Positions 15,900-24,684 of a stretch of 64,000 bases of DNA are shown piece after piece. Where the stretch lies: NCBI GenBank assembly GCA_963835595.1, contig CAWIGL010000002.1, forward strand, positions 1-64,000. Direction: 5' to 3'. The translations under genes were made by a program, and so were the position numbers. Below the pieces are notes generated by a model. It ran no database searches and had not been told where the DNA came from. It saw nothing but the letters and a program-made list of their open reading frames with translations. Within the stretch, counting starts at the first letter, position 1. Every line of letters starts with the position of its first letter. The DNA is from CAWEPK01 sp963835595. Its GTDB lineage: Bacteria > Desulfobacterota > Syntrophorhabdia > Syntrophorhabdales > WCHB1-27.

Positions 15900-17315
15900 C
15901 TACCCCGGCTCGAAATGGATCACCGCCCTGCTCAGGCCAGGGATACGCTCCTTGAGCGTCTTTTCGAGGTCTTCCGTCGCCTCGCGCACGGCAGCCGCCC
16001 CCTCTTCCGGCCGCATCGTGCAGTGGACCGTCACCATGAACGTCCCCGGCCCCTCCTCTTCTATCGAGACCCGCGTGCAGCCTGTCACCCCTTTCCTCTC
16101 CCTGACGATCACCTCCACCTCGCGGGCGAGGCTCTTGTCCCTCCATACGGAGACGCCCCTCACGGCCTCCGTCCGCCAGTCGATGTGCGTGTTGATCTCC
16201 CTGATCGACGGGTTGTCCCGCCGTATCCGCGCCTCCAGGTCGTCGGCCATCGCGTGCGCCTGCGCCAGCGTGACCTCCCCCTCCATCTCAAGGTCGAGGT
16301 CCGCGTGCATCCTGCCGCCCGCGTCGTGCACGGTGATGTGGTGCACGTTGAAGCCGCCCTGCGCGCCGACGGCCCTGATCCGCTCGACGATGTCCTCCGC
16401 TTCCTTCGGCACGGGCTTCACCGTCAGGGTCACGTCGGCGTCGCCGATGTGCCGCTTGATCGTCTCCTCGACGCGGCGGCCGATGGAATAGCCCGTCTCG
16501 ACGCTCACGTTCCTGTCGATATCGACGGTCAGGTCCACGAACGTCTGCTTGCCTGCCTCGCGGGTCCGCACGTTCTCCACGTCGATCACCTCCGGCACCT
16601 CAGAGACGATGTCCTTGATCTGCTCTGTTTTGTGCGGCGATGTCCGGTCGAGGAGCACGCCTGCCGCTTTGCCGAGGATGCGAAACACCATGCGGACGAC
16701 GACGAAAAGGACGCAGCAGGTGGTGGCGATGTCGATCAGCGAATAGACCGCGCCGGAGGCAAAAAGGGCGCGCCCTGCGGCCGAGGCGTAGACCGAGGCG
16801 CCGTATGTCGCCAGCACGCCCGCCAGCGCTATGGAGGAGGTCACGAAATCGGCGCTGAAATGGACGGCGTCCGCCTCGATTGCCGCGCTTTTATACCGCG
16901 CGGCGATCTTCCGCAGCGCCCTCGACCGCTGGACGTCGCACAGGACCGAGACAAAAAGGACGGCGGCGGCCCAGACGTTCGGCTCTATAAAGACCGCCTT
17001 GAAAAAGAGCCTCTCCACTACCTCTTTCAGGATGAGGGCGACGGCGAAGAAAAGCAGGATGGATTCGGTGAAGGCGGCCAGGTTCTCCGCCTTGCCGTGG
17101 CCGTAAGGGTGGTCCGCGTCGGCCGGTTTTTCCGCGAACCGGATGGCGAAAAAGGTGACGAGGGTGATGAGGGCGTCGAGGCCCGAATGGAGCGCCTCGG
17201 AGAGGAGCGTAAGGTAGCCTGTTGCAAGGCCGGCGGTGAGCTTGAGAAAGACGAGCGCAACGGCGGTCCCCAGCGATACGACGGTGACCCTTCGTTTTTC
17301 CGCCTGCTCCGTCAT
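15900..17315 (-). CDS. Cation diffusion facilitator with enlarged cytoplasmic region
   Basis: 471 residues, against about 300 for an ordinary CDF protein. The membrane domain (about residues 10-215) carries the intramembrane metal site His43/Asp47 (HSGLD) and His152/Asp156 (HFSAD), plus HPYGHGKAE. CDF proteins export Zn, Fe, Mn or Co by proton antiport. The His/Asp pattern is Zn-like but specificity is not certain. After the usual C-terminal metal-sensing domain (about 215-300) there is further soluble sequence resembling one or two more such domains (NVHHITVHDAGG; TRVSIEEEGPG). It stands alone between a repeat and a toxin-antitoxin pair. Confidence 0.88.
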   Translation of the reverse strand: MTEQAEKRRVTVVSLGTAVALVFLKLTAGLATGYLTLLSEALHSGLDALITLVTFFAIRFAEKPADADHPYGHGKAENLAAFTESILLFFAVALILKEVVERLFFKAVFIEPNVWAAAVLFVSVLCDVQRSRALRKIAARYKSAAIEADAVHFSADFVTSSIALAGVLATYGASVYASAAGRALFASGAVYSLIDIATTCCVLFVVVRMVFRILGKAAGVLLDRTSPHKTEQIKDIVSEVPEVIDVENVRTREAGKQTFVDLTVDIDRNVSVETGYSIGRRVEETIKRHIGDADVTLTVKPVPKEAEDIVERIRAVGAQGGFNVHHITVHDAGGRMHADLDLEMEGEVTLAQAHAMADDLEARIRRDNPSIREINTHIDWRTEAVRGVSVWRDKSLAREVEVIVRERKGVTGCTRVSIEEEGPGTFMVTVHCTMRPEEGAAAVREATEDLEKTLKERIPGLSRAVIHFEPG

Positions 17316-17506
17316 TCTGCACCGAATATTGTCTTACACGTTCCGGCCCGCCTAGATATTGTACAACATAGCACGGGCAAAGGCATCCCGGCCGATCACT
17401 AACATTTTGATAGGATGTACCACTTCCATCCTGGCGCGGGATGTTCGAGGACGGCAAGCACTTTTCTGAGTACTTGCCTGAATTTACCGGCAGGGGGAGA
17501 ACAAAT

Positions 17507-17860
17507 CTAGGCGCATTGCCGGGACTGTAAAGCATCGCTTACGGCTTCGGGGTTCCGTGCGATAACGACAAGGTAAGCGCGCGCGGCCGCATCAGGCTCT
17601 TTGCGATTTTGTTCCCAATCGCGCAAGGTACCGAGCGGAATACAGAAGCGCGTTGAAAACTCTTCCTGGCTAAGGCCTAGCGCACGGCGGATGATTTTCA
17701 CTTGTGGCGTGCGCTTCATCCGCCTTTCGTTGTCCGGCGTAACAAGCTGCGCGTCGGCGTCGTTCACGACGGCGGCGCGGCGCTGTTCTTCGGACATGGA
17801 GTCGAAGCGACTCCAATCATGCTTAGGTGGCTTTTTCTTCGCGGTATCTGCGTTGTTCAT
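17507..17860 (-). CDS. XRE-type helix-turn-helix antitoxin
   Basis: 117 residues. The C-terminal half is a helix-turn-helix of the type found in antitoxins next to BrnT or RelE toxins (IIRRALGLSQEEFSTRFCIPLGTLRDWEQNRKEPD). The N-terminal DWSRFDSMSEEQRRAA region would bind the toxin. It overlaps the toxin gene upstream by 38 bp on the same strand. By analogy it neutralises the toxin and represses the operon. It is not the ribbon-helix-helix BrnA seen with classical BrnT. Confidence 0.82.
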   Translation of the reverse strand: MNNADTAKKKPPKHDWSRFDSMSEEQRRAAVVNDADAQLVTPDNERRMKRTPQVKIIRRALGLSQEEFSTRFCIPLGTLRDWEQNRKEPDAAARAYLVVIARNPEAVSDALQSRQCA

Positions 17861-18110
17861 AGGGTTCCGCCCCTCTGGCCGAAATAACGCGGATCGTGTC
17901 CCCTCTCATCGTGTAAGCCACAAACAACAAGTGCTCCTCAACCATGCCGATGACGGCGTATCGGTCCTCGCCATACGGTACACGCTCGTCGAGCCAATCG
18001 ATGGCGAAAGGGTCTTTGAACACGTCTCGCGCCGCCTCGAAGGCGACACCATGAGCCGCGTAGTTCGCAGCGGCTTTAATGTCGTCCCATTGGAAAGCCC
18101 CATCATTCAT
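17823..18110 (-). CDS. BrnT-family toxin
   Basis: 95 residues matching the BrnT ribonuclease toxin family: FQWDDIKAAANYAAHGVAFEAARDVF near the N-terminus, YAVIGMVEEHLLFVAYT in the middle and RVISARGAEPYEQRRY at the end. BrnT has a RelE-like fold and cleaves RNA to arrest growth. The gene comes first in the pair and overlaps the antitoxin gene. Length and motifs are complete, so it may be functional. Confidence 0.85.
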   Translation of the reverse strand: MNDGAFQWDDIKAAANYAAHGVAFEAARDVFKDPFAIDWLDERVPYGEDRYAVIGMVEEHLLFVAYTMRGDTIRVISARGAEPYEQRRYREEKAT

Positions 18111-18188
18111 AAATTATACTGCTTCGCCGTAGTTCTGTCAAGTTAACACTGCGATTTCAATAAGCTTGGAAGAATCGGGCGCACACCC

Positions 18189-18644
18189 CTATAACATCCC
18201 GGCCAGCTCGTCTATGAAACCCACCTGGCCGCCCTGTATCTTCTCCCTCGCCCCGTCCACGCTGAACCACGCCGCTCTGTCCACTTCGGGGAACTCCTGT
18301 TGCCTGCCCGAGTGCGGCGGCCATTCCATCGTAAACGTGCTGCTTACAAGCCCGGCAGGGTCAAACTCCCCCTCGAAGGCCCACGCGAAGACGGTCTTGC
18401 GGCTCTTGAGCACGACCGGCCTGAGAGGCCGGAAGTCGCCGGACGGCCGCATCCCCGTCTCCTCCTCGAACTCGCGCAGGGCGGCAGCAATCGGGTCTTC
18501 CCCCTCCTCGATCTCGCCCTTCGGGATCGACCACGCCCCATTATCCTTCGCGGCCCAGAAGGGGCCGCCGGGGTGCACCAGCAGCAGCTCGGGGCCTCCC
18601 GGCCGCCGCCTGTACATGAGTAATCCGGCGCTGCGTTTCGGCAT
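18189..18644 (-). CDS. Nudix hydrolase
   Basis: About 151 residues from ATG 18644 (MPKRSAGLLMYRRR); a frame from 18689 adds 15 unlikely residues. The Nudix box GEIEEGEDPIAAALREFEEETG is complete. GPFWAAKDNGAWSIPKG upstream and PEVDRAAWFS downstream resemble the NTP-pyrophosphohydrolase subgroup that includes DR1025 and MutT-like proteins. It would hydrolyse a nucleoside diphosphate linked to another moiety; substrate unknown. Apparently monocistronic. Confidence 0.85.
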   Translation of the reverse strand: MPKRSAGLLMYRRRPGGPELLLVHPGGPFWAAKDNGAWSIPKGEIEEGEDPIAAALREFEEETGMRPSGDFRPLRPVVLKSRKTVFAWAFEGEFDPAGLVSSTFTMEWPPHSGRQQEFPEVDRAAWFSVDGAREKIQGGQVGFIDELAGML

Positions 18645-18720
18645 GGACACCGCACAAGAAAGACCGGGCATCCGGGCTGCCCGGCTCAAAAATCGCCTGA
18701 AAGGCTTCTGAAGTGGTTTT

Positions 18721-19745
18721 CTACCTTGACGCCGGGCGGACGGAGACCCTGATCGTTGCGGTCTTCACCGGCAGGTGGGGCTTCTCCCACGGGCGGACGT
18801 ATTCCATCGTGATCTCCGTGTTGCCCCTGCCCACTGCGAGGAACGTGAATATGTCCTCTCCCCCGCCGCCTATGGGCGCGCCCTCGAATGGGACGTAGTC
18901 CGAGCGCACCAGCTTGACGACCCTGTCGTCATGGGGCGTTGCCGGCCGCCACTGGTAGCCGGTGGTCCTGTTCGAGGCGAGCCGGACTGTGAATTCCTTC
19001 CCCTCTTCAGCCATCACTACGAAGCTGATCTGCTCGCTCTCCTTGCGCGCCTCCTTCGGCGTCTTCTTCGGCGGCGCCTCGATCCGCAGGAAGCGGATCG
19101 CTGTAAGCTTGCCCGCCCTGTCGAAATCGAACGAGAAAAAGGCCGTGCCCAGCACCTCGCAGGCATGGCAGAAATTGCGCAGCGTATACGATACGACGAA
19201 CCCCTGACCGCCGTTCGGCAGGGTCTCCACCTGTACGGGTAGCTTGGGCGGCCTGTCGCCGGGCCATATCGTCACCCTGGGGTAGTTCTTCTTTATCGAC
19301 ATGTAGGTCTTGTCCTGCTCCATCGCTTCCTTCGGCAGGAGCATTATGTCGTCAACATCGACGATAGGGGGGTCGCCGTTCACGAGCAGCATACCGTGGT
19401 TCTCATTGGCCCTGAAAGGATAGACGACCTGGACGATATCGACGCGTCCCGCGTCGCGGAATTTGCGCACGAACGCCCCGCCGCCGAACGCTTGCGTGAA
19501 GGCGACCGCCTCCGGCGAGGCGCCCAGGTCGCGCATGGCGTCGGCGAAGCACTCTTCGACTCCCGCCCTCCCAGGTCGATGCATTTCAACTTCGCGAGCT
19601 GCACCGTCTGCCTGTCGGCGTTCCAGACGGCCTCCGCGCTGACGGCCCTCGGCGGCCTCTTCTCCTGCGCCGTCTCGACCGCCAGTGCCGGACGGAAAAA
19701 CGCAAGGATGAAGAGCATAACCGAAACGACCGCCGCTGCGCGCAT
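18721..19745 (-). CDS. Secreted protein with C-terminal chagasin-like (I42) domain, frameshifted
   Basis: It starts at 19745 with a signal peptide (VVSVMLFILAFFRPALA). An unrecognised domain of about 220 residues follows. The C-terminal ~100 residues match I42 cysteine-protease inhibitors: NRTTGYQW, GGGGEDIFTFLAVG and RPWE are the three inhibitory loops. The frame changes near 19560, around GGGAGGGCGGGAGTCG, with good sequence on both sides (CIDLGGRE before, ECFADAMRDLGASPEA after), so a one-base error is likely. It is predicted to act outside the cytoplasm against papain-like proteases. The large N-terminal extension is unusual for the family. Confidence 0.75.
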
Positions 19746-20062
19746 AACTAAGCCTCCATGAAAGCCAAGAGACCGCCCCTCGACAATCTATATGTGCCAC
19801 AAAACGGCGGATTTATCAAGGAAAAGTTGAACTTTTGTTCAATTTGCCGGAAAACCCTTGAAAGCATGGGCGCCTATTACCCAAGGGGGAATTTTTGTCG
19901 TCGTGCCCCACCTTTAGCGCCCGCGATAGCCCGCTTGCGAAGAACGGCTTGAAGCCCTGTCTCTCAGGCGGCAGGGCATCTTCAATGCCTTCGTGCCTTG
20001 CCGGGCAGGTGGGGTGAAAAAGGCGGGAAGACCCCCCTGCCCGCCCGAAAACCATTTTAAGA
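19746..20062. other. Gene-free stretch with a G+C-rich hairpin
   Basis: No credible gene. It contains the palindrome described above and an 8-bp inverted repeat, CGGGCAGG (20002-20009) and CCTGCCCG (20036-20043). The hairpin could terminate an unseen leftward transcript. Nothing else stands out. Confidence 0.4.
19827..19842. promoter_or_regulatory. Perfect palindrome resembling a GAAC-N4-GTTC (LexA-type) operator
   Basis: TTGAAC-TTTT-GTTCAA is a perfect inverted repeat containing GAACTTTTGTTC, the half-site pattern of the Gram-positive-type LexA box. It lies about 82-97 bp upstream of the chagasin-domain gene start. It could equally be a plain hairpin. A single site is weak evidence. Confidence 0.3.
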
Positions 20063-20091
20063 TTGACATTCCAAAAAAACTCGGTTAAAAA
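20063..20091 (+). promoter_or_regulatory. Likely promoter of the FecR-OmpA-CHASE2 operon
   Basis: TTGACA (20063-20068), a 17-bp spacer and TAAAAA (20086-20091) lie about 42 bp before the FecR gene start. A perfect -35 with a weak -10. Confidence 0.5.
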
Positions 20092-20132
20092 GAAGGACAT
20101 TTTGTAAAAGAAAAACGTTTCGGAGCTTATCC

Positions 20133-20591
20133 ATGTGGAAGGCGCTTCTTCCCCTGTCGATTGGAGCGTTTCTTGCCGGTCTTCTCGCTTTCGCCCCGTC
20201 AGCCGCAGCGCAGGCGCCCGACATCGGCGTTGTCAAGACCGTAAAGGGCGGCGTGACCGTCGTCAGGGGCCAGAACAGCATCCCTGCAACGCCCGGCATG
20301 ATCGTCCTGCTCAAAGACTCGCTCGTTACGGCCAAGGATGGGTCCGTCGGCGTCGTTCTGAAGGATGACAGCACCGTCAGCCTGGGGCCCGGCAGCGAAT
20401 GCTCTTTTCAGGACTTCCAGTTCTCGCCGGGCGAAGGAAAATTGTCGTGGGTCTCGCGCTTCGTGCGGGGCACGGCGGTATTTCTGACCGGGATAATAGG
20501 CAAGCTCTCCCCGCAATCGGTGCGCGTCGAAACGCCGGTGGCGACTGTCGGGATCAGGGGCACCCGGTTTGCGATAAAGGTAGCGGAATGA
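20133..20591 (+). CDS. Secreted FecR-domain protein
   Basis: 152 residues: a signal peptide (LLPLSIGAFLAGLLAFAPSAAAQA) followed by one FecR domain (about residues 30-145) with the typical GDSLxT-like start (VLLKDSLVTAKDGSVGVVLKDDSTVSLGPGSE) and the ending VETPVATVGIRGTRFAI. Unlike the iron-uptake anti-sigma FecR it has no cytoplasmic or membrane part, so it is probably periplasmic. The stop overlaps the next start (ATGA), so it is cotranslated with the OmpA-family lipoprotein. Such FecR, OmpA and CHASE2 gene sets recur in bacteria; their joint function is unclear. Confidence 0.82.
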   Translation: MWKALLPLSIGAFLAGLLAFAPSAAAQAPDIGVVKTVKGGVTVVRGQNSIPATPGMIVLLKDSLVTAKDGSVGVVLKDDSTVSLGPGSECSFQDFQFSPGEGKLSWVSRFVRGTAVFLTGIIGKLSPQSVRVETPVATVGIRGTRFAIKVAE

Positions 20592-21189
20592 AGAGATTCC
20601 GGGTGACGACGATGGTGCTCGCTTTTGCCCTCTGCGCCTGCTCCACGGCGCCGAAGAACGTCTTTCTTCTCCTGCCCAATCAGGATGGGAGCACGGGCGC
20701 GATCGTCGTGGAAAACAAGGCCGGGTCCCAGGTCGTTTCCGGGCCGAACGACGCGAGCTACGTGAAAGACGCGGCTACTGCGCCGGCAGCGCCGGCAACG
20801 ATGGAGAAGCCCGACATCGACAGGATATTCGGCGACGCCCTGCGCGCCCAGCCCGACTCCCTTTGAGGTTCATACTCTATTTCGAGACGGGAAAGAACAC
20901 GTTAACCGATGAATCGAAGAAGGTATTCGACGGCATCCTGCCCGCAATAAAAAGCAGGCGCTCGACCAGCATCAGCATCGTGGGACATACGGACAGGGTC
21001 GGGCGGAGAGAAAACAATTTCCGCCTGGGGTTCGACCGGGCGAGAAAGATCAAGGACCTTCTTGTCGAGTCAGGTATAGACGCCTCGTACGTGGAAGTAT
21101 TTTCCCACGGCGAAGACAACCCGCTCATCAAGACAGAGGACGAGGTTCCCGAGCCGCGAAATCGCAGGGTCGAAGTGACGGTCAGATAG
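20588..21189 (+). CDS. OmpA-family lipoprotein, frameshifted
   Basis: It starts at ATG 20588 inside the FecR stop. A lipoprotein signal (TTMVLAFALCACS) is followed by a linker of about 60 residues. The C-terminal OmpA peptidoglycan-binding domain contains LYFETGKNTLTDESKK, ISIVGHTDRVG and NRRVEVTV. The frame breaks at 20860 (GACTCCCTTTGAGG); with four C the sequence reads PDSPLRFILYFETG without interruption. It probably ties the outer membrane to peptidoglycan. It is followed 38 nt later by the CHASE2-HD-GYP gene. Confidence 0.82.
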
Positions 21190-21227
21190 GGGGAAAGCCT
21201 TCTTCGTCAGGACGGCGGGTCTTCCGT

Positions 21228-23300
21228 ATGCGCAAAATCTCCTTCCGTCGAGGCGCACCGAGCACCAGGAGAGACAGGGTCGCCTCGTGGTGCTTCGGCG
21301 TCGCGGTCGTCATAATCGTTGCTTCCTTCTGCGTCGTAAAGCCGCTTTACCTGCAATTCTTCGATAACAAGCTTTTCGATACGTTTCTGCGATCCTCTGC
21401 CTCCGGGACAAAGCCTTCCCCGGAGGTGGCGGTAGTGGAGATCGATGAGAAGAGCCTCGCCCGGTTCGGCCAATGGCCCTGGCCGCGCTACCGGGTTGCA
21501 GCGCTGATAAAAAAGCTGAAGTCTGCGGGAGCAAAGACTATCGCCCTCGATATAATGTTTCCGGAGCCGGACAGGGCGTCGCCCGTGCAGTTGAAGGAGC
21601 AGGCGGCAAAAGGAGTCGGACGGAAACTGGACCTGTCCGGTATCCCTATGGCGTACAGGGACAACGACGCGACCCTTGCTTCGGCGTTTGCGGACAGCCG
21701 GCCGGTCCTCGGCTACGAATTTCTCTTCGGCGCGGCCCAGCCTCACGACCGGACCTGCACGATCTCACCCCTGGCTGTCGTGCTCAGGGAAAGAAAAGGG
21801 CAGCGGCGATGGCCCATCACGCGGGCCGACGCCGTGACCTGCAACATACCCGTCCTTGCGTCCGCAACGCCGTTTTCGGGTTTCCTGAACGCGCGGCCCG
21901 ACGAGGACGGCGTGATCCGCCGCATGCCCCTCCTTATCGAATATGGGCATCGCATTTACCCCAGCCTGGCGCTCGCCGCATTTCTTCGCCATATCGATAT
22001 AAAAGAGCCGGTTGTCGTCTCGTTCATGGAATCGAACGGGCTCTCTATCGGCCGGCTCAAGGTCCCGCTCGATGAAAGCGGCCGCATCATTGTCAAGTAT
22101 CCGGGGCGTGCCGGACTCTTCCGGCGCGCCTCCGCGATCGACGTTATCGACGGCCGGGCGCCGAAGGATTTTTTCAAAGACAAGCTGGTTATCTTCGGCC
22201 CGTCCGCCCCTGGTCTTGCCGACCTCAAGACGACGCCGCTCGACCCCGTTTTTCCCGGAGTCGAAGTCCACGCGTCCGTTGTCGATAACCTCCTCCGCGG
22301 CGATTTTCTGCGAAGGCCGCCCTCAGCGCCGGTGCTTGAAGCGATGCTGACCCTCGTCGTCGGCCTTCTGTCGGTTTATCTCCTCGTCATTGCCAGGCCG
22401 ATAGTGAGTCTCGCGTCGATCGCGCTTGCGTCCGTCCTCATGTGGCAGGCGTGCCTGCTGCTCTTCAGGATAAAAGGCGTATTCATCTCACCCCTGTTTC
22501 CGACCCTGGTCATGTTTTCCAACCTCGCCTTGCTCACGGCGTTCCTGTTCCGGCAGGAGAAGCTGAAGCTCAAGACAAAGACCAGGGAATTGCTGGAAAC
22601 ACAGGAGCTTACGATTCAATGCCTCTCGTCTCTCGCGGAAACGAGGGATTCCGATACGGGCGGGCATATCAGGCGCACCCAGCTCTACGTGCGGGCGATA
22701 TGCGAGAGGCTGGCAAAACACCCCGATTTCAGCGGCTTTCTGACCCCCGATATGATCGAGACGCTCTACAAGTCGGCGCCCCTTCACGACATCGGGAAAG
22801 TCGGCGTGCCCGATGCGATCCTCCTGAAGCCTGGGCGGCTAGACCAGGGCGAGTTCGACGTGATGAAGAAACATACCGTCTACGGGCGGGAGGCTATCGC
22901 GAAGGCCGAGGCGCGATTCTGGGAGAGAGGCACGAGCTCGTTCCTCGATACGGCCAAGGACATAGCCTATTACCACCACGAAAAATGGAGCGGCGGGGGG
23001 TATCCTATGGGCGTATCGGGCAGGGACATCCCGATCTCCGCCAGGATAATGGCGGTCGCCGACGTCTACGACGCGCTCGTCAGCGGAAGGGTTTACAAGT
23101 CGGCCTACGATCATGAGGAGGCGGTGCGCATCATAGTTCAGGACAAGGGGAAATACTTCGACCCCCGCGTCGTTGACGCCTTCCTCGCAGTCCAGGCCGA
23201 TTTCCGGCGCATCTCAGTCGAGTTTGCGGACAGCGAAGATATCGGCCATGCGTCCATACAAGCGCAGACGCGGGACGTGACTACGGAAAGGGAGACGTAA
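21228..23300 (+). CDS. CHASE2-domain HD-GYP phosphodiesterase
   Basis: 690 residues. After an N-terminal helix (VASWCFGVAVVIIVASFCVV), a periplasmic CHASE2 sensor domain spans about 40-340 (VVEIDEKSLARFGQWPWPR, GAKTIALDIMFPEPD, DKLVIFGPSA, FPGVEVHASVVDNLL). Three hydrophobic helices follow at about 365-440. A cytoplasmic HD-GYP domain starts near 470 with ETRDSDTGGHIRRTQ, HDIGKVGVPD and HHEKWSGGGYP. HD-GYP enzymes hydrolyse cyclic di-GMP; the metal and GYP residues are intact. It is last in the FecR-OmpA operon, so envelope signals may control c-di-GMP turnover. Confidence 0.92.
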   Translation: MRKISFRRGAPSTRRDRVASWCFGVAVVIIVASFCVVKPLYLQFFDNKLFDTFLRSSASGTKPSPEVAVVEIDEKSLARFGQWPWPRYRVAALIKKLKSAGAKTIALDIMFPEPDRASPVQLKEQAAKGVGRKLDLSGIPMAYRDNDATLASAFADSRPVLGYEFLFGAAQPHDRTCTISPLAVVLRERKGQRRWPITRADAVTCNIPVLASATPFSGFLNARPDEDGVIRRMPLLIEYGHRIYPSLALAAFLRHIDIKEPVVVSFMESNGLSIGRLKVPLDESGRIIVKYPGRAGLFRRASAIDVIDGRAPKDFFKDKLVIFGPSAPGLADLKTTPLDPVFPGVEVHASVVDNLLRGDFLRRPPSAPVLEAMLTLVVGLLSVYLLVIARPIVSLASIALASVLMWQACLLLFRIKGVFISPLFPTLVMFSNLALLTAFLFRQEKLKLKTKTRELLETQELTIQCLSSLAETRDSDTGGHIRRTQLYVRAICERLAKHPDFSGFLTPDMIETLYKSAPLHDIGKVGVPDAILLKPGRLDQGEFDVMKKHTVYGREAIAKAEARFWERGTSSFLDTAKDIAYYHHEKWSGGGYPMGVSGRDIPISARIMAVADVYDALVSGRVYKSAYDHEEAVRIIVQDKGKYFDPRVVDAFLAVQADFRRISVEFADSEDIGHASIQAQTRDVTTERET

Positions 23301-23415
23301 AGGCAGGCATCGCGCAACAGCGGAAGGCCGCAGGAAATAAATGACCGGCGCAAGCAACAGGGTGCCCATTGAACGCTTTTCGTGAGCGGGGACGACCCGC
23401 AAGCGGGTACCCCGG

Positions 23416-23457
23416 CGAGCAAAGCTCGTGGAGGGGGTGCTGAACCCCAATAATTGC
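23416..23457 (+). repeat. Structured repeat family 1, copy 2 (in the gene-free stretch 23301-23649)
   Basis: The core reads CGAGC-AAA-GCTCG, TGGAG, GGGGT-GCTGA-ACCCC, AATAATTGC. Relative to copies 1 and 3 the base pair closing hairpin 2 is T-A instead of C-G on both sides, so the stem is preserved by paired change. It lies 115 bp after the HD-GYP gene. No clear duplicate of that gene's 3' end is visible on its far side. I see no gene in the rest of the stretch. Confidence 0.75.
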
Positions 23458-23649
23458 CTGTTATAAGGTGTGCCAAAGCTCCAAGGATGATAGTCGGATG
23501 CAAAAAGCGCGGGAACGAAAGAGAGTGCAAAACGGCTTTTATGAGGGGAGGGTAATAGTACCCCTGATAGCAAGGAATCAACAAGTTGAGTCAATGAATC
23601 AGACGAAACAGCGCAGGCATGGCGGCCGCGCATCAGGGCGTAACCGTCC

Positions 23650-24534
23650 TCACACCTCAAGGCCGAGGCTTCGCATCCACGCGTAAATCTTCTCTTCCTG
23701 GCCGGGCGTAAGGCCCAGGGGCGCAGTAGCCGTCCTCCCGCATACGCCCAGCTTCTCAAGGCCCAGCTTGACGACTGCCGAGTTGGGGCCGAAGCCGCCC
23801 ATGAGAGGGATCAGGGAGGCCCTTTTCTGCAAGGCGACGGCCTTGTCGAGATCGCCCGCCGCAAATGCCTCGTAGACGGAGACGCAAAGTCCCGGCGCCA
23901 GGCTGCCCCCGGCGTAAATCCCCCCTTTGGCGCCAAGTAAGTAGGCGGGAAGCCCAAGGGCCGGGTTGCCGGTCATTACCGCAAAATCGATCCCGGTCGT
24001 CGCCTCGATGTAGCGCTGCATACCTATGAGGTCGCCCGCGCTGTCCTTTACGCCGACGATATTCGGATGGGCCGCTAACCTGGCTACCGTGTCGGAAGTC
24101 ATGGTGATTTTCGTCATCTGGGGGAAGTTGTAGAGGACCACGGGCAGCCGGGACGCCTCAGCCACCATCTCGTAGTGGCGGACCACCGAGGGCTGGTCAA
24201 CGGGGTAGTAGTACGGTATGGCGACGACAACGCCGTCGCCCCCTATGGCCGCCGCAGCCTTCACCTGTTCTATCGTGCGCTTCGTGCCCGGCTCGCCGCA
24301 GCCGATCAAGACCGGGACTTTCCCCTGGACCTCTTCAAGGGTCGCCTCGATGGCGTCCCGGCGCATCTTCTCGGTCATCGCCGGAAATTCCCCCGTGCTC
24401 CCCAGGACCAGCACGCCGTGCACGCCCCCGTCGAGGCAGTACCGGACGACCCTGCGCATCCCTGCCTTGTCCACTTCCTCGTCCGCCGTCAGCGCCGTCG
24501 CCATAGCCGGATAAACGCCCTTCAGTCTCAACAC
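23650..24534 (-). CDS. DapA/NAL-family aldolase or lyase
   Basis: About 294 residues from GTG 24534 (GGAGGGG upstream); TTG 24531 is also possible. This TIM-barrel family forms a Schiff base on Lys. Visible are GSTGEFPAMT (substrate-carboxylate loop), the Tyr of VLYNFPQ and the Lys of VGVKDSAGD. Members include dihydrodipicolinate synthase, N-acetylneuraminate lyase and several keto-acid aldolases. The YNFPQ variant and the lone position argue against biosynthetic DapA. It would condense or cleave pyruvate with an aldehyde; the true substrate is unknown. Confidence 0.82.
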   Translation of the reverse strand: MLRLKGVYPAMATALTADEEVDKAGMRRVVRYCLDGGVHGVLVLGSTGEFPAMTEKMRRDAIEATLEEVQGKVPVLIGCGEPGTKRTIEQVKAAAAIGGDGVVVAIPYYYPVDQPSVVRHYEMVAEASRLPVVLYNFPQMTKITMTSDTVARLAAHPNIVGVKDSAGDLIGMQRYIEATTGIDFAVMTGNPALGLPAYLLGAKGGIYAGGSLAPGLCVSVYEAFAAGDLDKAVALQKRASLIPLMGGFGPNSAVVKLGLEKLGVCGRTATAPLGLTPGQEEKIYAWMRSLGLEV

Positions 24535-24684
24535 TCTTCTCCCCTCCAAAAGGTGCGTCCGCGCGGGCTCGCCCCCCAAAAAAGTGAATGCCGACCAGAT
24601 TTATACTATGGCATGAATGGAAAACGATTCCAAGCGAAAACGCAGCCCCCTTGAGAATTAGCCCGGATCACGATATAAACTATT

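Noticed and set aside
15684..17402. Long plus-strand frame of 572 codons
   Set aside because: It is antisense to the CDF gene and consists of His/Arg/Asp-rich low-complexity sequence typical of GC-rich shadow frames.
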